DNA from: Candidatus Methanomethylophilaceae archaeon
Lineage (GTDB): Archaea; Thermoplasmatota; Thermoplasmata; Methanomassiliicoccales; Methanomethylophilaceae
Length of the DNA: 48,159 nt
Direction of reading: 5' to 3'
Assembly: GCA_944320485.1 (NCBI GenBank)
Contig: CALUHQ010000001.1
Location: forward strand, 1 to 48,159
In this document: piece after piece, positions 40,614 through 48,159 of the stretch
Numbering within the stretch: position 1 is the first letter of the stretch
Layout of the letters: each line of letters starts with the position of its first letter
Notes under the pieces: generated by a model
What the model saw: only the letters and a program-made list of their open reading frames with translations
Told to the model about the DNA's origin: nothing
Databases searched by the model: none
Program-made: the position numbers and the translations under genes

Positions 40614-42688
40614 TGCCCGAGCAGGCCCCCGAACAGACACCGGACCTGTACAACGAGAAGTACTACATCAACAGGGAGCTGTCGTGGCTCGAGTTCAACA
40701 GACGCTGCCTCTCGGAGGCGATGGATGAGAGCAATCCGCTGCTGGAGAGGGTCAAGTTCCTCGCCATCTGCTACGGGAACATGGACGAGTTCTTCATGAT
40801 CCGCGTCCCCGGGATACTGGCGAAGACGCCCATCCCCGGACCGGACTACCTCACCGTGAACTACAACGTCCTGATGGAGCGCATCTCGGTCACCGTTCAG
40901 GAGCTGGTGCAGCAGTACGGGGCCTGCTGGAACGAGCTGAAGGCCAGGCTCGAGGACGAGGGCATCTTCATCAAGAAGGTGGCCGACCTCTCGCCGGACC
41001 AGCAGGCCGAGGTCTCGACCCTCTACAGGGAGAGGATCCACCCCCTGCTCACGCCCCTGGCGCTGGACGTCAGCCACCCGTTCCCCTTCATATCCAACAA
41101 CTCCCTCAACATCGCCGTCAAGCTGTTCGACAAGAACCACGACCAACTCTATGCGAGGGTCAAGGTCCCCGTCGGTCCGCTGCCGAGGTTCGTGCAGATC
41201 CCGTCCGCCAGCGGCCTAACGTTCGTGATGCTCGAGGACATCATAGAGACCCACATCTCCGCGCTCTTCCCGGGACTGGACGTCGACGGGGCCTACATGT
41301 TCAGGGTCACACGCAACGCCGACGTCAAGGTCACGATCGACGAGGCCTGCGACTTCATGACCGCCGTCGAGGAATCCCTCGAGGACAGGGACGTCGGCTT
41401 CCCGGTCAGGATGGTCGCCGAGGGCTCCATGCCAACCGAGATGGTGAAGCTGTTCTCCAGGAACCTCAAGCTTACCGGCGTCCAGGTTCACAGGACCGAC
41501 GCCATCATGCTGGTGGACCTGTGGCAGCTGGTCGGTCTCGACTTCCCCAAGCTCAAGGACAAGCCCTTCGAACCCTACACGCCGCCGGAGCTCGCCGAGG
41601 GCATGGATATCTACGAGGCCATAAAGTCCAGGGACTGGATCCTCTACCACCCCTACGAGTCGTTCTCGACCATCGTCAGGTTCATCTCCACCTCGGCCGA
41701 CGACCCGTACGTCCAGAGCATCAAGATCTGCCTCTACAGGATCGGGAAGGACCCGTCCATAATCAAGGCCCTCATGAGGGCCAGGGAGAACGGCAAGACC
41801 GTGTCCGTCCTCATGGAGCTCCGCGCCAAGTTCGACGAGAGCAACAACATCCTCTGGGCCAGGGAGCTCGAGAAGATGGGTGTGCATGTGGTCTACGGAC
41901 CGGTCGACCTCAAGGTGCACTCCAAGCTGCTCCAGGTCGTCCGTCTGGAGGGCAACCGCCTCGTGCGCTACACCCACATGAGCTCCGGCAACTACAACAC
42001 CTCCACCGCCAAGCAGTACGGGGACATCTCGTTCCTGACCGCCAACCCGGAGATCGGGGAGGATGTGGGGGAGCTATTCAACGCCCTGACGGGATTCTTC
42101 GGACCCAGGATGTACAACCACCTGCTGGTCGCGCCCCTGACGCTCAAGAGCTCGCTCATCCAGAAGATCGAGAGGGAGATCGACGTCCACAAGGTCACCG
42201 GCAACGGCTACATCGCCATGAAGGCGAACGGCCTGATAGACTCGGACATCATCGCATCCCTCTACAAGGCGTCCATAGCGGGCGTCAGGATAGACCTCAA
42301 CATCAGGGGGCTGTGCTGCCTTCGTCCCGGAATCCCCGGCGTCTCTGAGAACATCAGGGTAACCAGCATCGTGGACAGGTTCCTCGAGCACGCGAGGATA
42401 TACTACTTCGAGAACGGAGGGAAGCCAGAGATGTACATGGGTTCGTCGGACATGATGCCCAGGAACCTCCTGGCCAGGGTCGAGGTGCTGTTCCCGGTGC
42501 TCGACAAGGAGATGATGGTCAACATCAGGGACAGCATCCTCAGGGTGCACCTCTCCGACAACGTCAAGGCCAGGGTCCTCCAGCCCGATGGGACGTACGT
42601 GCTCGCGGAGAGGGGTCCCGACGAGAAGAAGCTGAGGTCCCAGAAGTGGCTGATAGAGCACAGAGGAGTATGGCATGGCACGGAGTGA
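40613..42688 (+). CDS. ppk1: Polyphosphate kinase 1
   Basis: A 691-residue Ppk1 that reversibly makes polyphosphate from ATP. The N-terminal domain starts YINRELSWLEFNRR, followed by the HPYESF segment, KICLYRIGKDPSI, LRAKFDESNNI and RYTHMSSGNYNTSTA, where the His is the position of the phospho-acceptor in Ppk1. A second PLD-like half ends with MYMGSSDMMPRNLLARVEVLFPV. ATG 40613 overlaps the hisD stop. It overlaps the Ppx gene by 14 nt, coupling synthesis with degradation. Confidence 0.95.
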   Translation: MPEQAPEQTPDLYNEKYYINRELSWLEFNRRCLSEAMDESNPLLERVKFLAICYGNMDEFFMIRVPGILAKTPIPGPDYLTVNYNVLMERISVTVQELVQQYGACWNELKARLEDEGIFIKKVADLSPDQQAEVSTLYRERIHPLLTPLALDVSHPFPFISNNSLNIAVKLFDKNHDQLYARVKVPVGPLPRFVQIPSASGLTFVMLEDIIETHISALFPGLDVDGAYMFRVTRNADVKVTIDEACDFMTAVEESLEDRDVGFPVRMVAEGSMPTEMVKLFSRNLKLTGVQVHRTDAIMLVDLWQLVGLDFPKLKDKPFEPYTPPELAEGMDIYEAIKSRDWILYHPYESFSTIVRFISTSADDPYVQSIKICLYRIGKDPSIIKALMRARENGKTVSVLMELRAKFDESNNILWARELEKMGVHVVYGPVDLKVHSKLLQVVRLEGNRLVRYTHMSSGNYNTSTAKQYGDISFLTANPEIGEDVGELFNALTGFFGPRMYNHLLVAPLTLKSSLIQKIEREIDVHKVTGNGYIAMKANGLIDSDIIASLYKASIAGVRIDLNIRGLCCLRPGIPGVSENIRVTSIVDRFLEHARIYYFENGGKPEMYMGSSDMMPRNLLARVEVLFPVLDKEMMVNIRDSILRVHLSDNVKARVLQPDGTYVLAERGPDEKKLRSQKWLIEHRGVWHGTE

Positions 42689-44213
42689 CTCCGAGACCGT
42701 CGGCTTCATCGATGTCGGCACGAATTCCATCCATCTCCTCGTGGTCAGGTTCTACAAGGACTCCACGGGCACTCCGGTGTTCCAGGACAAGGAGACCGTC
42801 CGTCTCGGACAGAGCCTGTACAGCACCGGGTCCATAGACAGGGCCACTATCGACAAGAGCTCGCTCGTGGTTTCGAGGTTCGCCAGGATCTCAAGGGACC
42901 TCGGAGCCGACAGGGTCATCGCCTACGCGACATGCGCCGCCAGGGAGGCCGAGAACAGGGAGGACCTCATAAACGCCCTCTCGGTATGCGCCGAGGTCAA
43001 GGTCATCCCCGGCACCGAGGAGGCCAGGCTGATAGGTCTGGGCGTCTTCGGGGACAAGGGTCCCTCCTCCAGGACCATAGAGATCGATATCGGCGGGGGA
43101 AGCACAGAGGTCATCATCTGCGAGAACGGGAACAACCTGTTCCTGGACAGCCTCAGCATGGGCGCCGTCCGGTACGCCTACGGTCTCGGTATCGACTGCA
43201 AGGCGCCTGTGTCCGACGAGGACTACGGCGTGATGCTGCGCAACGTCGACATCTCATCGTATCACGCTGTCAACAAGGTGAAGGAGATCGGTTTCACCAA
43301 GGCATGCGGATCGTCCGGCACACTCATCGCATTGGCGGAGATGTGCGCCGCCCGCAGAGGGGACTCCGACTCATCTTATCTCACGCTTTCGGAGCTCAGG
43401 GAGCTCATGCCTTACGTACGTTCCAGGGACCTGGTCGGCAGGTACTCCATACCCGGCCTCGGGAAGGGGAGGGCCGACATCATCGTGGCCGGAGGGGCAG
43501 TGGCCGAGGAGCTCATGTCCCTCTTCGGGATAGAGAGGATGGAGATCAGCCAGAAGGGTCTCAAGCAGGGCATGCAGCTGGACCACATGCTCTCCCACGG
43601 ATACACGATATTCGGCACCAGGGACTCCTCGGTCAGGGCGTTGGCCCACCGCTGCCAGTACGACGAGGAGCATGCCGAGACCGTCAACCACAACGCGCTC
43701 AGAATATTCGACCAGGCCAGGGAGCTGGGGCTCCACAGGATGGACGACGGGTACAGGAACCTGCTGTCCTGCGCCGCGATACTCCACGACATCGGGGAGC
43801 TGGTCAGCTACACGAACCACAACGTGATGTCCCAGGTCATCATCGAGCACGCCGACCTCGTGGGTTTCAGCATCAACGAGATCAGGGACATGGGGTTGAT
43901 GGTCAGGTTCCATCACAAGAAGTTCCCCGGCGGGAAGGACCCGCGTCTGGCTTCTCTCTCCAGGGAGGAGGCTCTCTGCGTCCGCGAATGCGCCATGTTC
44001 CTCAGGATAGCCGACGTCGCCGACAGGCACCGCAACAGGGCCATCAAGGACATCAGGCTCTCCATGTCCGGAGGTTCCCTAGTGGTCGACCTGGTCTCGG
44101 ACGAGGACCCCCGCATGGAGCTGTGGAGCCTGGAGAAGCTGCGTCCGGACTTCAGGAAGCTCTTCGGCATCGACCTGGTCCCATCGTCGACGTCCGACAC
44201 CCGTGTCGCGTGA
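42675..44213 (+). CDS. ppx: Ppx/GppA phosphatase with HD domain (exopolyphosphatase)
   Basis: A 512-residue exopolyphosphatase/guanosine pentaphosphatase. The actin-like ATPase fold has VGFIDVGTNSIHLLVV (phosphate 1), EIDIGGGSTEVIIC (phosphate 2) and ATCAAREAENRE. The C-terminal third (about 330-500) is an HD domain with ILHDIGELVSY and ADVADRHRNR. This is the usual two-part Ppx. It presumably hydrolyses the polyphosphate made by the preceding Ppk1. A T-rich tract after the stop probably ends the transcript. Confidence 0.93.
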   Translation: MARSDSETVGFIDVGTNSIHLLVVRFYKDSTGTPVFQDKETVRLGQSLYSTGSIDRATIDKSSLVVSRFARISRDLGADRVIAYATCAAREAENREDLINALSVCAEVKVIPGTEEARLIGLGVFGDKGPSSRTIEIDIGGGSTEVIICENGNNLFLDSLSMGAVRYAYGLGIDCKAPVSDEDYGVMLRNVDISSYHAVNKVKEIGFTKACGSSGTLIALAEMCAARRGDSDSSYLTLSELRELMPYVRSRDLVGRYSIPGLGKGRADIIVAGGAVAEELMSLFGIERMEISQKGLKQGMQLDHMLSHGYTIFGTRDSSVRALAHRCQYDEEHAETVNHNALRIFDQARELGLHRMDDGYRNLLSCAAILHDIGELVSYTNHNVMSQVIIEHADLVGFSINEIRDMGLMVRFHHKKFPGGKDPRLASLSREEALCVRECAMFLRIADVADRHRNRAIKDIRLSMSGGSLVVDLVSDEDPRMELWSLEKLRPDFRKLFGIDLVPSSTSDTRVA

Positions 44214-44233
44214 TTTACAACCTTGAAATACAA

Positions 44234-44258
44234 TTTTCCTTACCTTTTTTCCTTTTTG
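44234..44258 (+). terminator. T-rich terminator after ppx
   Basis: Runs of T interrupted by C (TTTTCCTTACCTTTTTTCC then TTTTTG) begin 21 nt after the ppx stop. T-rich tracts without a hairpin are the standard archaeal intrinsic terminator. Confidence 0.6.
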
Positions 44259-44317
44259 TATCATCAGAATACGCCGGAATCCCTCAGATTCCATTCCCGG
44301 ATCCGATTTCAAGCAAA

Positions 44318-44329
44318 GGTTAATATCAT
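44318..44329 (+). promoter_or_regulatory. TATA box of the NreA gene
   Basis: GGTTAATATCAT predicts transcription from about 44350, about 80 nt before the chosen ATG 44432. The leader holds no clear structure. Confidence 0.45.
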
Positions 44330-44431
44330 CTCATCCCATCCAAGGAACTAAAGCGGAAGCCGGCCCCCTTGCACGGAAGAAATTCCAACCGGCCTCTGCT
44401 TCACCCACTTCCACATTCTGATGAGGCCGAG

Positions 44432-45715
44432 ATGTCCACCCCAGACCGCAGATCGTTCTTCGACCAAGCCGTTGAGCTGAACGGCCCGACCGTGAAGAAC
44501 GGCCTCTGCTCCATATGCAAGGGTGCGCACAGGCTCTGCGGCAAGGACCGCTGCCCCCTCATGATCAAGTTCTACTCGCAGCAGAGGACGATGCCGCTCA
44601 TCGACACCAAGGACCTGGCCGGGTCCAGCCCCCCGTCCGTATTCGTCGGACGCTACGGGTATCCGAAGGTGGACATCGGGCCGCTCCTCCCTCCTGAGTT
44701 CGGTGACACGACCGTCATGGACCGTCCCGAGATGTGGATGGGGAAGTCCATCGACGAGATAGTGGACTTCAGGTTCCGTCTCGTCAGGGGGAAGTACCGC
44801 ATAGACGCCACCGACTTCAGGCGCTACGGGAGGATCGTGGACAACGTGCAGGAGCTGGCACTGGCGGCCAAGCCCGTGGACGTCGAGACCTCCTTCTCCA
44901 AGAAGCCCAGCGGCAGGGTCGTCCTGGACGACGAGGTCCAGCCCTTCGGCCCCTCGGCCAGGATGGAGAGCATGAGGATGGGGAACGGCAGGTTCGAGAG
45001 GAACCTTGAGAAGGGGTTCTACGACACCGACATGAAGGCTGCCGACGCCGTCGTAGCCGCGTACCGCAACGGGACCCTGATATCCGAGATCGAGAAGGCG
45101 TTCTCGGTGGGTACCCTTGGCATCGGGCGCAACCGCAGGTTCGTCCCCACAAGATGGAGCATCACCGCCGTGGACGACATCATCGGCAAGGACATGCTCA
45201 AGACTACGAGGTTCTACGAAACCATCGACGACTTCAGGGTGTACCAGTGGGAGCAGCTGGACAACCGCTGGATCATCGTCCTCATGCCCTGCACCTGGAG
45301 GTTCGAGCTCATCGAGGCCTGGTACCCCAACACCACCTGGAACCCGATGGGGAAGACGGTGGACATCATCTCGGACTGCGAGTTCTTCGACGGGAGGACG
45401 GAGTACGCCCACATAGGCGGATGCTACTACGCATCCAGGATGGCGGTCAACGAGCTGCTCACGAAGGAGAGGCGGACCGCCGGTGCCATCATCCTCAGGG
45501 AGGCGCATCCCGGCTACGTCATGCCCGTGGGCGTCTGGAACGTCAGGGAGAACGTCCGCGCCGCGCTGAGGACCCAGCCGTACCACTACGAGAACCTCGA
45601 CCAGGTCATGGGCCACGTCGAGAGGGTGATGGACATCAAGAGGGACACGTGGATCAGGAACTCCGGCGTCCTCAGGGACTGGATCGTACAGAGGAGGATC
45701 GAGGACTATTACTGA
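44432..45715 (+). CDS. nreA: DNA repair protein NreA
   Basis: A 427-residue Nre-family protein, archaeal factors implicated in DNA-damage repair that act with PCNA. A zinc-finger-like N-terminus (NGLCSICKGAHRLCGKDRCPL; four Cys) is followed by SSPPSVFVGRYGYPKVDIGP, RPEMWMGKSIDEIV, GRNRRFVPTRWSITAVDD and a C-terminal AIILREAHPGY region. The last residues, QRRIEDYY, form a textbook PIP box (QxxIxxYY). ATG 44432 has GAGG just upstream; an in-frame TTG at 44369 would add 21 unremarkable residues. Confidence 0.92.
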   Translation: MSTPDRRSFFDQAVELNGPTVKNGLCSICKGAHRLCGKDRCPLMIKFYSQQRTMPLIDTKDLAGSSPPSVFVGRYGYPKVDIGPLLPPEFGDTTVMDRPEMWMGKSIDEIVDFRFRLVRGKYRIDATDFRRYGRIVDNVQELALAAKPVDVETSFSKKPSGRVVLDDEVQPFGPSARMESMRMGNGRFERNLEKGFYDTDMKAADAVVAAYRNGTLISEIEKAFSVGTLGIGRNRRFVPTRWSITAVDDIIGKDMLKTTRFYETIDDFRVYQWEQLDNRWIIVLMPCTWRFELIEAWYPNTTWNPMGKTVDIISDCEFFDGRTEYAHIGGCYYASRMAVNELLTKERRTAGAIILREAHPGYVMPVGVWNVRENVRAALRTQPYHYENLDQVMGHVERVMDIKRDTWIRNSGVLRDWIVQRRIEDYY

Positions 45716-45761
45716 CACCACGCTCACCGACTTCATAGACGGCCCCGGGGAGTGGGACGGG

Positions 45762-46574
45762 GTGTACCAGACCATCGAATGCAGGCGCGCCCTCTCGCCC
45801 TCGGGGCTCCCAGGCATAGACTACGCCCTCAACCCTTACACAGGATGCGAGCACGGCTGCGTCTACTGCTACGCACCCGGGGTCACGCACACGGACCCGG
45901 CAGGATGGAGGGTTGTCCGGGTCAAGAGGAACATACCCGAGCGCCTGGCACGCGAGCTGCCGGGCGTCGACGGGACCATAGGCCTCGGGACCGTCACGGA
46001 CCCCTATCAGTACGCGGAGAGGAGGTTCAGGCTGTCCCAGATGTGCCTCGAGGTCCTCAGGGACAGGAGGCGCCAGGTGCACATCCACACCAAATCGGAC
46101 CTGATCGTCCGCGACATACCCATCCTGTCCGAGATGGACTGCCTCGTAGGCGTCACTATCACCACCATGGACCGCAGGACGTCTCTGATGACCGAGCCCG
46201 GGGCCCCGCTTCCGGAGGCCAGGATCGATGCGCTCCGCGAACTGGTGTCATCCGGCATAAGGGCGTATGCGCTCGTTGCCCCCGTGATGTCGTCGCTGGA
46301 GGGCAGGGAGCGCGAGCTGCTCGAGGCCATAGCCTCCACGGGTGCCAGGCACGTCTTCCACGATGCCCTCAACCTTCGCAACGTGGACCCGTCCAGGCTG
46401 GAGAGGATGGGCATCTCCGGCTCGCCGTCGGCCCGCAGGGCGCTGGACCGCCTCGGGCCGTCGCTGGGTCTCATCGTCTCGGGCGACTACGACGACAGCC
46501 AGGTCCATCGACGTCGACATCCCTTTCATCAGTTATATTTATATAGAAGTTCTAAATTATACTCCCATCAGTAA
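45762..46574 (+). CDS. SPL-like radical SAM protein
   Basis: A 270-residue radical SAM protein of the spore photoproduct lyase-like group. The cluster motif is [11 protein letters not shown] (C29, C33, C36), preceded by the family-typical [20 protein letters not shown] and followed by [11 protein letters not shown] and [13 protein letters not shown]. It is not expected to be a spore enzyme in an archaeon; the family is widespread with unknown substrates. The start is GTG 45762, but the in-frame sequence upstream (about 16 codons back to the NreA stop) also looks coding and has no ATG, GTG or TTG. The last residues are encoded by the thermosome promoter. It ends in TAA. Confidence 0.82.
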   Translation: MYQTIECRRALSPSGLPGIDYALNPYTGCEHGCVYCYAPGVTHTDPAGWRVVRVKRNIPERLARELPGVDGTIGLGTVTDPYQYAERRFRLSQMCLEVLRDRRRQVHIHTKSDLIVRDIPILSEMDCLVGVTITTMDRRTSLMTEPGAPLPEARIDALRELVSSGIRAYALVAPVMSSLEGRERELLEAIASTGARHVFHDALNLRNVDPSRLERMGISGSPSARRALDRLGPSLGLIVSGDYDDSQVHRRRHPFHQLYLYRSSKLYSHQ

Positions 46575-46580
46575 AAGGAG
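46533..46580 (+). promoter_or_regulatory. Thermosome promoter and ribosome-binding site
   Basis: TTATATTTATATAG (46533-46546) is a strong TATA box, predicting transcription from about 46566. AAGGAG at 46575-46580 is a Shine-Dalgarno 8 nt before ATG 46589. The promoter lies inside the 3' end of the SPL-like gene. Confidence 0.7.
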
Positions 46581-46588
46581 CATATCCT

Positions 46589-48159
46589 ATGTACGGAAGC
46601 GGAAACCAGCCCGTCATCGTGCTCAAAGAGGGCACCGAGAGGAGCAAAGACAAAGAAGCGCAGTTCAACAACATCTCCGCCGCCAAGGCCGTGGCCGACG
46701 CGGTCAGGTCCACCCTCGGACCCAAGGGAATGGACAAGATGCTGGTCAACACCATCGGGGACGTCGTCATCACCAACGACGGAGTCACCATCCTGAAGGA
46801 GATCGACGTCCAGCACCCCGCCGCCAAGATGGTCGTCGAGGTCGCCAAGACCCAGGACACCGAGTGCGGCGACGGAACCACCACCAGCGTCGTCCTGGCC
46901 GGCGAGCTGCTCAAGCAGTCCGAGGAGCTCATCAACGCCAACGTCCACCCCACCGTCATCACCAACGGATTCAAGATGGCCGCGGTCAAGGCCGTCGAGA
47001 TCCTGGACGGCATCGCGGTCGACGCCAAATCCGACAAGGTCCTGAAGCAGGTCGCTGCCACCGCCCTCACCGGCAAATCCGTCGGAGAGGAGGAGACCGC
47101 CCTGGCCGACATCGTCGTGAAGGCGTGCAAGGCCGTCGAGGAGGACGGAAAGGTCGACACCAAGAACATCCGCATCCAGAAGAAGATCGGAGGAGTCATC
47201 GGTGACACCTACCTCGTCCAGGGAATCGTCGTGGACAAGGAGAAGGTCCACGCCAGGATGCCCACCCACGTGGAGAAGGCCAAGATCGCCCTGTTCTCCT
47301 GCGCCCTCGAGATCAAGAAGACCGAGTTCGACGCCCAGATCCAGATCACCGACCCCGCCGCCATGTCCTCCTTCCTCGCCGAGGAGGAGAACGAGCTGAA
47401 GGCCATGGTCGAGAAGATCAAGGCCGCCGGAGCCAACGTCGTCTTCTGCCAGAAGGGAGTCGACGAGCTGGTCCAGCACTACCTCGCCAAGAACGGAATC
47501 CTCGCCTACAGGAGGCTCAAGCAGTCCGACCTCGAGGCCATCGCCAAGGCCACCGGCGCCACCATCGTCGGAAACGCCATGGAGATCACCAAGGCCGACC
47601 TCGGAACCGCCGGAGCGGTCGACGAGAAGCAGGTCGGAGAGGACGGAATGGCTTTCATCACCGGTTGCAAGAACCCCAAGGCCATCACCATCTTCGTCCG
47701 TGGCGGAACCGAGCACGTCCTCGAGGAGGTCGAGAGGGCCCTCAACGACGCCATCCGCGTGGTCGGTGTCGCCATCGAGGACGGAAAGGTCGTCGCCGGA
47801 GCCGGAGCCCCCGAGATCGAGCTGGAGCTCAGGCTGAACGAGTACGCATCCTCCGTCGGTGGAAGGGAGCAGCTGGCCATCGAGAAGTTCGCCAAGGCCA
47901 TGGAGATCATCCCCTGGACCCTTGCCGAGAACGCCGGTATCGACCCCATCGACAGCATCATCAAGCTGAAGAACGCCCACGAGAAGAAGGCCGCCAAGGC
48001 CAAGTACTTCGGACTCGACCTCGACTCCGGAGAGGCCGTTGACATGCTGGCCAGGAACGTAGTCGAGCCCCTCAGGGTCAAGGTCCAGGCCATCAACTCC
48101 GCCGAGGAGGTCGCCAACATGATCCTCAGGATCGACGACGTCATCGCCTCCCGCAGGGC
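46589..48159 (+). CDS. thsA: Thermosome subunit (group II chaperonin, 3' partial)
   Basis: The first 523 residues of a group II chaperonin; a full subunit is about 540-550, so only the C-terminal tail is missing. Motifs are [40 protein letters not shown] (with the catalytic Asp of GDGTTT), [17 protein letters not shown] and [13 protein letters not shown]. It forms double-ring ATP-dependent folding chambers in the cytosol. Paralogues are common in archaea, so the exact subunit letter is not certain. Confidence 0.96.
   Translation, partial: MYGSGNQPVIVLKEGTERSKDKEAQFNNISAAKAVADAVRSTLGPKGMDKMLVNTIGDVVITNDGVTILKEIDVQHPAAKMVVEVAKTQDTECGDGTTTSVVLAGELLKQSEELINANVHPTVITNGFKMAAVKAVEILDGIAVDAKSDKVLKQVAATALTGKSVGEEETALADIVVKACKAVEEDGKVDTKNIRIQKKIGGVIGDTYLVQGIVVDKEKVHARMPTHVEKAKIALFSCALEIKKTEFDAQIQITDPAAMSSFLAEEENELKAMVEKIKAAGANVVFCQKGVDELVQHYLAKNGILAYRRLKQSDLEAIAKATGATIVGNAMEITKADLGTAGAVDEKQVGEDGMAFITGCKNPKAITIFVRGGTEHVLEEVERALNDAIRVVGVAIEDGKVVAGAGAPEIELELRLNEYASSVGGREQLAIEKFAKAMEIIPWTLAENAGIDPIDSIIKLKNAHEKKAAKAKYFGLDLDSGEAVDMLARNVVEPLRVKVQAINSAEEVANMILRIDDVIASRR

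Noticed and set aside
44348..45817. 489-codon minus-strand open frame opposite nreA
   Set aside because: NreA has zinc finger, conserved core and PIP box; the antisense frame is proline/histidine/valine-rich with no motif.
45762..46574. Calling the radical SAM gene spore photoproduct lyase
   Set aside because: The CxxxCxxC motif and SPL-like layout are present, but an archaeon has no spores and the wider family has other, unknown substrates.
46568..47980. 470-codon minus-strand open frame opposite the thermosome
   Set aside because: Highly repetitive Asp/Gly/Leu/Val composition, a typical shadow of chaperonin codon usage.
1..48159. tRNA, rRNA, CRISPR arrays, insertion sequences or integrases
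   Set aside because: I found no cloverleaf with conserved TPsiC/anticodon features, no regularly spaced repeats and no transposase or integrase motifs.

Overview
The window is a gene-dense, GC-rich stretch of archaeal chromosome. An archaeal origin is shown by the S19e/PDCD5/L39e/L31e/aIF6 cluster, thermosome, RFC large subunit, wyosine enzyme Taw1, NreA and an archaeal-type SRP RNA. A methanogenesis-marker-2-like protein (7113-8099) points to a methanogen. None of the 46 genes with a visible stop ends in TAG (39 TGA, 7 TAA), which would fit a pyrrolysine-using Methanomassiliicoccales-like lineage. That lineage call is inference: there is no pyl gene or 16S rRNA here. Many promoters place a TATA box about 24-30 nt before the start codon (leaderless transcripts). 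Genes inside operons often overlap the previous stop (ATGA, GTGA, TTGA).

Layout. 1-1857: translation cluster (S19e partial, PDCD5, L39e, L31e, aIF6). 1858-8099: metallo-hydrolase (minus), then DUF373 membrane protein-MptE, then site-2 protease-CorA-methanogenesis marker 2. 8104-8412: SRP RNA on the minus strand. 8585-10355: a 43-residue membrane protein overlapping a sodium:solute symporter. 10356-10742: an AT-rich gap with hairpins. 10743-14800: winged-helix regulator, ABC ATPase, zinc-ribbon membrane protein, RfcL and Taw1. 14824-18332: DUF1294, flavodoxin, HxlR regulator, YjbQ, and an HprK-like P-loop protein coupled to a membrane protein.

18323-34177 is unusually rich in nucleases: SfsA, a DEDD exonuclease, an AddA/AddB-like helicase-nuclease pair, a second DEDD-fold protein that has lost its catalytic residues, exonuclease VII (both subunits), and an AAA ATPase + DUF4435 pair resembling the PARIS anti-phage system. 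A P-type ATPase with an atypical ion-binding motif, an MFS transporter, a zinc-ribbon membrane protein and a thioesterase are interspersed.

34239-48159: tandem hairpins, an exported protein with an internal duplication, a TPR protein, TrkA-TrkH potassium uptake, histidinol dehydrogenase-Ppk1-Ppx/HD (polyphosphate synthesis and breakdown), NreA, an SPL-like radical SAM protein, and a thermosome subunit running off the right edge. I see no tRNA or rRNA gene, CRISPR array, transposase or integrase. The most interesting items are the PARIS-like pair and the AddAB-like pair flanked by active and inactive exonuclease paralogues.
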